Of a stretch of DNA of 26,683 nt, positions 20,687 to 26,683 are shown one piece after another. Where the stretch lies: the NCBI GenBank assembly GCA_001931875.2, contig MSJH02000381.1, positions 1-26,683 on the forward strand, in the 5' to 3' direction. This DNA comes from Byssochlamys sp. IMV 00236 (lineage: Eukaryota > Ascomycota > Eurotiomycetes > Eurotiales > Thermoascaceae). The translations under genes and the position numbers were made by a program. The notes beneath the pieces are model-generated. The model did no database searches. It was not told the DNA's origin and saw nothing but the letters and a program-made list of their open reading frames with translations. Every line of letters begins with the position of its first letter. Within the stretch, counting starts at the first letter, position 1.

Positions 20687-22691
20687 ATGATAATAGAAGA
20701 ATATCAAAAAAAGCGAGACACCAATAACTTGGAAGAGTTCTTTGCTGGAATAGAAAATAGGTTGGCCTGTAAGCAAGTCTTTTTTTTTATTTTGGCTCAT
20801 GATTCTGATCACTGTTTTATGCATAAAGTTTCTTCATTAGATGAAAAGTCAAGATTCATTACTTGCCTTTTAAACGACTTGCAAGAAAAGAACTGGGATG
20901 AAACAAGTAAGAAAAGCAATAGACGCTTTACATATAACTCAAACTCGTCTTTTATTATAACCAAAAGCTCAAGCAAAAGCACTGTCTACTATCCGTATTC
21001 TCGGTCGAGATACAGCCGGATCCGATCCCATATTTACCAAGGAGGTAGGAAAAAAGTTTGAACAATACAAAAGACGCGGTTCCCCTATAAACTCTATTTT
21101 GTAGACAATGCAGTTCTTAATCAACCTGGCTGGATTACATACAGACGAACCAAAAGAGACAGCCAGTTCATGTGAAGCATTAAAATGCATAGCCAACTCT
21201 ATTTACTTAAAGTCTGACTTAAAAGAATGCCTTGACTCTGAGATCATCTCTCTTCATAAACTTGTTGTTGGTGATAATCCTAGTCAGGACACGCAGTTTT
21301 TGGTATGTCGAATTTTGTTTTTTATGACAGTCAATCGAGCTGATTTGGTTACACAATTAATCAATGACAGCATAGAGAAAACTCTTGAAAAGGTAACCAT
21401 CAAAATACAGTCTTTGTAAGTCGCTTAATCAAACTCTTTCTTTTAGATATTGACGAGAAATGTGTCTATATTGGAAAAGCAAGATAAACCATTAGAACAG
21501 CAGACCTTGATTAACCCTGTAACAGTTACCAGTGAGGCATTGAAATTGTTATTCAACCTTATGCTTGTCGACTTGCGAAATCAGACGGATCCTCAGACTA
21601 CAGCTGAACGTTTCAAGCAATGCCTCGTTCCTATATTTCATATTCTATATGAAATCCCACCTGCTGAATCACAACCCATGGTACCTCCTCACTCACAAGC
21701 AATCCACGCGCTAATGCAGTATCCTTTTTCGGTTATTCAAGAAGTTTGGAGATCACAGACTGAATGGACAAGTACTCTATACGATACTTTGGAAGAAGGA
21801 GTTCAAAGAACGGCCAATCTGTTTTTTAATTTGCTCAACAAGTCTGTGCACGCTTTGATCCCTAATGGAAACCCAGATGATGATGCTCTGGACCACCAAT
21901 ACCAGCAAATTGATTCAATACTCTCCCCGCTGTTACTTGTTATTAGAACTTTGGCAGAGGGTAATCCTGCATTAAGAGAATGTCTTGCTGAAAAGATGTT
22001 GCCTAGTGAAGAGTAAGATATGCAACTTATTTTTAGCATTCATCTTTATTTACGGAGTAATATATAGAGATCGACTTCGCCCTGTGCATCAAGGCGATAA
22101 ATTACCTGCATACATGATAAGATTGATGACGAGCACAATGCTACCTCAGACTAGAAATGCTATTTGTGAAACTTACTTTGTACTATGCGATGAAGATGGT
22201 AACTATACTAATAATAATAATAATAATCAAAAGGGAAACCAAAAGAAAAGGGGCGGGTGAAAGATGGCCAACAAAAACAAAAACAAAAAAAAAGAACATG
22301 GAAAAGGAGGGGAAAAAGACAAGCACGTTGTGTGAAGCAGTTATATTAATAGATTAATTACATAGCAAACAAGTTTACACAACAAGTAGGCTATGGCAAT
22401 GCAATTGGCTTCTTGGTAAATAAAGGAATTCCCATGGAACCACCAAAAGATAGTAGCTCGGGAGATGACAACATCAATCCGATCACGGGACAGTACCTAT
22501 CAGCAGAGGATACAGGGCCTTCATTAGCAGATATGACAGATGAAGAGAAAGAAAGAGAAGCTGAAAAATTGTTTGTGTTGTTTGAAAGATTGAAAAAGAC
22601 AGGCATAGTAGATGTTGAAAATCCAATTGCCAAAGCTATGAGAGAAGGCAAATTGGAGGAAATTCAAGATGAAGGCTCAGATAGTGAATGA
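20687..22691 (+). CDS. RIC8: RIC8/synembryn: G-alpha guanine nucleotide exchange factor and chaperone
   Basis: Seven exons (20687-20768, 20841-20906, 20968-21044, 21105-21392, 21447-22012, 22068-22198, 22366-22691) close in frame to 511 aa, the usual size for RIC8. The armadillo-like helical body is shown by ALSTIRILGRDTAGSDPIFT, MQFLINLAGL, EALKCIANSIYL and VTSEALKLLFNLMLVDLRNQ. The C-terminal family block contains VGYGNAIGFL, the NPITGQYLSAED segment and MTDEEKEREAEKLFVLFERL, followed by an acidic tail. RIC8 folds and activates heterotrimeric G-alpha subunits and so links to fungal growth, mating and nutrient signalling. Exon 3 has three in-frame AAG acceptors 6 nt apart (20967, 20973, 20979). 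The last intron, 22199-22365, is 167 bp, unusually long here, and contains a (TAA)n tract. Confidence 0.9.
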
Positions 22692-22731
22692 GCTTACTTT
22701 TTTTAAGGAGTAAAAGAAGCCCCTCCTTAAA

Positions 22732-22744
22732 GTATACAGAATAA
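22732..22744 (+). promoter_or_regulatory. Candidate polyadenylation region of RIC8
   Basis: An AATAAA hexamer at about 22740-22745 follows the RIC8 stop codon by about 50 bp, within the 111-bp spacer before the next start codon. The spacer must therefore hold both the RIC8 3' end and the promoter of the next gene. Confidence 0.4.
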
Positions 22745-22802
22745 AAATTGGTATACAGTTGTTTTTTATTTACTTTTTTGTTTTTCTTCTTCTTTTTTCT
22801 TT

Positions 22803-25167
22803 ATGTCCACTACAACTAAACCAACCTCTGCAACACAGAAAATTCTAAGAAAGCTCCATTTAAACAACAACAAAAATATTAATATAGACACTGAGCAAAC
22901 TATTGGTAATATAAAAATAAGCAGGGTCAGTGTTTTCTTTCTCCCTTTAGGCTAATATCACTTTGTAATTACAGTGGATCCACAAAAGAAGATGAAAAAT
23001 ACAGGCTTAAGGTATGTGATTGAAAAAGATATAAAGAAACAAAAAAGCTGACTTTCATAAAGTGCCTTTCTTAGTAACCGTCGACAAGGTACAAATGATG
23101 AAACGCGCGAGAAGAACTATAAATTACATAGAATAGACATATAACACCCTTTTGATAGAACAAGATCCTCAAAAGCCTTCCAGAAATGATACTACCAGTG
23201 ACCGAAGCAAAATGACGACTTCATCACAAACTGCAGCATTTAAAATGAGGCAAAGTCGTCGATCATCCGTAGCAAATAATCTACAATCTCCAAAAAAGGT
23301 TGAATCACCCGCAGTCATGTCTGATACAATGCAGACTCAAATACTTCAAGAGCAGTTGGAGAAACTTGTAGCAGACCAGCAAATACAAAAACAAAAATCT
23401 GTTTATGACGAAAAAGAAGAAAAGACGATAAAAGAATTAAAAGTTGAATTTGCGTTGCCGTCACCGCCTGTGACACCTGCGGCAACAGGTACACCTGAGC
23501 CACGCATGTCTGAAGTAGAAGAGGAGGAGGATGACTTGGCTACCAAAACAGTTCAGTCACCTTCTACAGCAGCATCACGACGTTTGCGTTCTGCTACCTC
23601 TCATGGCGGTCTTCGTCCAATCATTATCAACGCACATCAGTCTCAACAGGGGAAACGACGACCCTTATCTTTTGTGGACTCGTGTATGGATGATTATACA
23701 ACAGCCAGAAAGTCCATATGTGATCCATCAGATACATATAGCCCCATATCACGCAAGATTGCAAACTATCGTCTTCATAAAAGATTATCAGAGCACGACT
23801 TGTACAGTACAGATAATACGGAGTTGTTTCCTTTATCATTGGATGAACATTTGCTGCTCCATCAGTACATCATGCAGCATCACCAACAACAACAACAACA
23901 ACAAGTAGATACAGATACTTCTTCTGAATCAACTCAAGGAGGCGATATAATCAAACGTATCGATAGTGCCAAGTCTATTGATAGCAGTGTGGCAACTGAT
24001 GCAAAGTGTGAACATCTTAAAAAAATGCTGGAAAAAGAAAAGGCTATCGTAAGAGCACTCCAGAAGCAGAAAGAAGGTAAAGAAGAATATGATGTGCTAT
24101 AAGAGAGAAAAGTAACCATCTGTCGCAGCTATCAATAAAGATGTCACGTTTCTATCACAGAGTGTAGAGGAGCTAACTGCACAAAATTCAGAATTGAAAA
24201 AGAAATTAGACCATGAAAAGGCAAGTTAGAAATGAACTAGGTCTATTGCTTTATTAACCACTTGTACTACATCAAACAGACTATGAAAGAAAGATTTCAA
24301 GATGATTTGTCCTCAACTATGGACAAATTGAATGATGCTACAGAATATATAAGGTAACAAAAACATACGCTATCCCCAAAAGCCTGTCTTTAACATCTAC
24401 CTAAAGAAAGTTAGAAAGTCAAAACAAAGACTTAAAATCAACACTAGAAGAAAAAGAAAAAGAAACAAGAGACCTTAGAAGACACAGTCGTCCTTCGATT
24501 GATGCTGGAAAATCTAGTGACAAATCCCTCGCAGTCCAACTACGCCATTCACAGAACCAAGTACGTTTATTGAAATCAACCATGGAACAGTTTTTGCGTA
24601 TGGGCGTGTTTAGTGATGATCCCAATTTATCTTCAACGCTCTCTCCTACAGTGTAAGAAAGAATCTCATAACAATATTTTGCCAACATTTGTACATGTAT
24701 AGTTCACTTGATTTAGTCGTGCCCGACTTCAAGGCAAAGCAAAGACAACAACGACAGACCCCTTCAGTCAACAATAAAGCACCTCCTAAAAAGACAAGCG
24801 AAGTAACAGGCAAGACAGCAAAGGAGTCAGAAACGGCATCAGCTACAAATCAAGAAAAACCAGAGAAAAAGACAAATGAAGCGACAGAAAAGAAAAACGA
24901 GAGTAATGGGTCAGGTACTGACTTGGATCTACAGCTTCGAGCGCTGCAGAGAGAAAAAGAAATTGTAAGTTTAGTGATGTTGATACTTTGTCTTATAATA
25001 ACCCTATCATCATTGTTTAGCTTCAAGCAGAGTACAGCAAGGCTCCTTCTAGTGGAGGTAATGCTATTGTTCGCAGAAGAAGAGAAGAAATAGAGTCTCG
25101 TCTTGATTCGATTGACTCTCAAATGTGTCGCATTAAGCTCAAGATACGTAGTCGACAGATCACCTGA
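22803..25167 (+). CDS. Low-complexity coiled-coil protein, family unrecognised
   Basis: Nine exons close in frame: 22803-22905, 22975-23011, 23075-23088, 23159-24076, 24129-24220, 24280-24353, 24407-24652, 24703-24964 and 25021-25167 (1893 nt, 630 aa). Residues 1-250 are disordered and Ser/Thr/Pro-rich, with a Glu/Asp run. A poly-Gln tract encoded by CAA repeats lies near 23882-23903. Coiled coils follow (HLKKMLEKEKAIVRALQKQKE, in part; SVEELTAQNSELKKKLDHEK; LESQNKDLKSTLEEKEKE), then a Lys/Thr/Glu-rich linker. The last 60 residues form a charged helical domain (LQREKEILQAEYSKAP, then RRRREEIESRLDSIDSQM) that recalls enkurin-like or centrosomal helical tails, but I cannot assign it. A cytoskeletal or scaffold role is a guess. 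Exon 3 is a 14-nt microexon, and intron 24221-24279 has a GC donor. Confidence 0.75.
23882..23903 (+). repeat. (CAA)n microsatellite encoding poly-Gln
   Basis: A short CAA repeat inside the largest exon of the coiled-coil gene encodes His-His followed by seven Gln. Length changes by whole codons would keep the frame. Confidence 0.8.
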
Positions 25168-25380
25168 GTTGTCCCCTTTGTATATATGAATGTCTGTTTC
25201 TGTTTACAATAAATAATTTATGTATATTTTATTTGCTTTATATAATAGTCGCATGGCTCACTTTGGAAACAAACAACGAGTATATTTATTGATAAAATAT
25301 AAGCAGTTGTGTGAGTAGTAATTAAAATAGTAATAATAGTAATGGGTAAATCAAAGCAACTATTCATATATATAAAGACA
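25168..25380. terminator. Convergent 3' flanks of the coiled-coil and TVP15-like genes
   Basis: The 213 bp separating two converging stop codons contain AATAAA-type hexamers on the plus strand (about 25208-25214) and TATTTTAT/TTTATT sequences that give AATAAA-like signals on the minus strand (about 25212-25232 and 25283-25290). They probably provide polyadenylation for both transcripts. Confidence 0.45.
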
Positions 25381-26327
25381 TTAATGAGAAACCTCAACCT
25401 TCTCTTGGCTATCATATGTAGCTGGTGATTGCATTGGAGATGATGCAACATGTTGCTGTTCATGATAAGTGACAGGGCTTGGAGCTTGGCTGATGACTTG
25501 GTGAGCAGGCAAAGGAGATGGGTTGACAGCCTGATGAGTGGGCAAAGGGGACTGATGAACAAATGGATATTGTTGACCATTAGCAGTTGGAGGAGGAAGA
25601 TGCTGCTGTTGTAATTGAATTTGTTGAACATTGACATTGGCTGTGGGCAAGTTACCACTACCTCCAACAATTATAAGGAAAGTGGAATAAGACATGTGAG
25701 CAGGTTCTTTTCCTGGAAGAACAAAGTGAAGAACAAGATAGACTACACCACAGAATACGATCTATAACATGTTTAGATTAAAAAACCAAGGCTTATGCTA
25801 TATAGCTTACAATAATAGAGCCAGCAAATCCAATTGCTGTTACAGATATAAAGACCATGGAAAAGCTACATGTAAACAAGTAAGTTTTTTTTTTCTGCAA
25901 TAGAAAAAGCCTCTGTTACTTACACAATGTAAACTAATGCATAAGGTTAGAACACAGAATAAATAAACAGCATAACCGACTTACACAAAGCTCGACCAAG
26001 GAAACTATACAAGAAGGACCAGTGTTTGGTGTATACGGGAATCTGAGTGAATTCAACAACGCAAAGAGCAAGGAAAAGTAAACTTTTATAATATTAGATC
26101 AGCAAGTTCTACATGTCAATTATATATAAATCTCACAGCTTGAATACACCAGGTATAATAAAATACCATAAAGCTAATCACGAAAAGACGATTAGAAGAG
26201 AATACAATAAATATGGGAGGATCAACATACGATAAGCTATGATAAAGTCGCCGATAAAATTAAGAAGGAACCCTATGAGGGCAAGAACGTTAAGGCACTT
26301 GTATGCATCAATCGCTACGTTTGCCAT
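25381..26327 (-). CDS. TVP15/COPI-associated family four-span membrane protein
   Basis: Six exons on the minus strand (26327-26231, 26173-26137, 26082-25985, 25933-25924, 25865-25811, 25761-25381) close in frame to 225 aa. Four membrane segments are visible: LNVLALIGFLLNFIGDFII, then LLLFLALCVVEF, then FYIVFSMVFISVTAIGFAG, and IVFCGVVYLVLHFVL. The FYSFLGRAL-like loop (here LYSFLGRALFYI) between spans 2 and 3 is characteristic of the COPI-associated/TVP15 family, small proteins of late Golgi vesicles. After residue 130 comes a roughly 95-aa Gln/Pro-rich cytosolic-type tail with repeated PLPxHQ units, longer than I expect for yeast Tvp15. Exon 4 is only 10 nt and is needed to keep frame between spans 2 and 3. 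The acceptor at 26083 (AAAAG) is unusual. Confidence 0.72.
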
Positions 26328-26645
26328 TTTATTTTAAAATAATAATGTGAAAAAGAGAAAAGAGAAATGAAAGGGGAAATCAGATGCACAATGATATTTA
26401 AGCTTTTTGTATTACACTTTCTTTAGCCTCATTGAATCTGTGGTTACATTGAGGCTTGGTATATAATTTGGTGTAGCCATTTTTTTATACGTGCAGGCTG
26501 CTATACTGACAATAGATTGGCTGTTGAATCAAATATTCTTCTACAATGGTGAAAGTATCAATGAGCGTCCAATGATTGAATAATGCACTTGGTTGATCTA
26601 TAGTTCGTATTATTATTACTACGATAAGCTTGTGGAGGCTTTTTA

Positions 26646-26648
<3 letters not shown>
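26328..26648. other. Upstream flank of the TVP15-like gene
   Basis: This probably contains the minus-strand promoter. No gene or RNA is seen. A G/A-rich plus strand at 26341-26375 corresponds to a pyrimidine-rich leader on the minus strand immediately before the ATG, as for other genes in this window. Confidence 0.4.

Positions 26649-26683
<35 letters not shown>
26649..26683. repeat. Poly-T run at window end
   Basis: The final 35 bases are uninterrupted T. Its true length and what lies beyond cannot be judged from this window. Confidence 0.95.

Noticed and set aside
1..26683. tRNA, rRNA, CRISPR arrays, phage or bacterial-type operons
   Set aside because: No tRNA B-box or T-loop-like motifs, rRNA-like blocks or spaced repeats were found, and all genes are eukaryotic in structure.

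Overview
This is an AT-rich eukaryotic window. The best fit is a Mucoromycota fungus, probably Mucorales. The reasons are the compact multi-exon genes, introns mostly of 43-92 bp with GTAAGT/GTATGT-like donors and occasional TACTAAC branch sites, pyrimidine-rich leaders before start codons, and relics of tyrosine-recombinase elements with mucoralean-type sequence. No species can be named, and every function is inferred by reading motifs without a database search.

Eight protein-coding genes can be supported. For the seven spliced ones I derived exon structures whose reading frames close exactly. From left to right they are: an intronless GT4 glycosyltransferase (1881-3149, +); a FYRN-FYRC chromatin-type protein (7382-9197, +, 6 exons); a Sel1-repeat protein of the SKT5/Chs4 chitin-synthase-activator type (12506-13961, +, 3 exons); an Atg14-type autophagy PI3-kinase subunit (14151-15603, -, 5 exons); a TBL1/Sif2-type LisH-WD40 corepressor subunit (15696-17539, -, 6 exons); an aldo/keto reductase (17924-19078, -, 3 exons); a RIC8/synembryn G-alpha chaperone/GEF (20687-22691, +, 7 exons); a coiled-coil protein of unrecognised family (22803-25167, +, 9 exons); and a four-TM TVP15/COPI-associated Golgi-type membrane protein (25381-26327, -, 6 exons). 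Counting the coiled-coil protein, which has no family assignment, that makes nine models. They are mostly independent housekeeping or regulatory genes; no operon-like or cluster logic is apparent. The convergent pairs are SKT5-like/ATG14 and coiled-coil/TVP15-like.

Between the genes lie two relic-rich stretches (about 9.4-11.7 kb and 19.4-20.2 kb). They hold broken tyrosine-recombinase pieces, three other frameshifted coding relics on the minus strand, and a 100-bp TA-flanked MITE with clear terminal inverted repeats. The long gap at 3.15-7.38 kb may hide a small multi-exon gene (3563-4721). A short membrane-protein reading frame lies divergently upstream of the glycosyltransferase.

I do not see a convincing new system. 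The most interesting signals are splicing oddities (10-, 14- and perhaps 19-nt microexons, a GC-AG intron, tandem acceptors), the MITE beside nested relics, and an unrecognised N-terminal region on the FYRN-FYRC protein.
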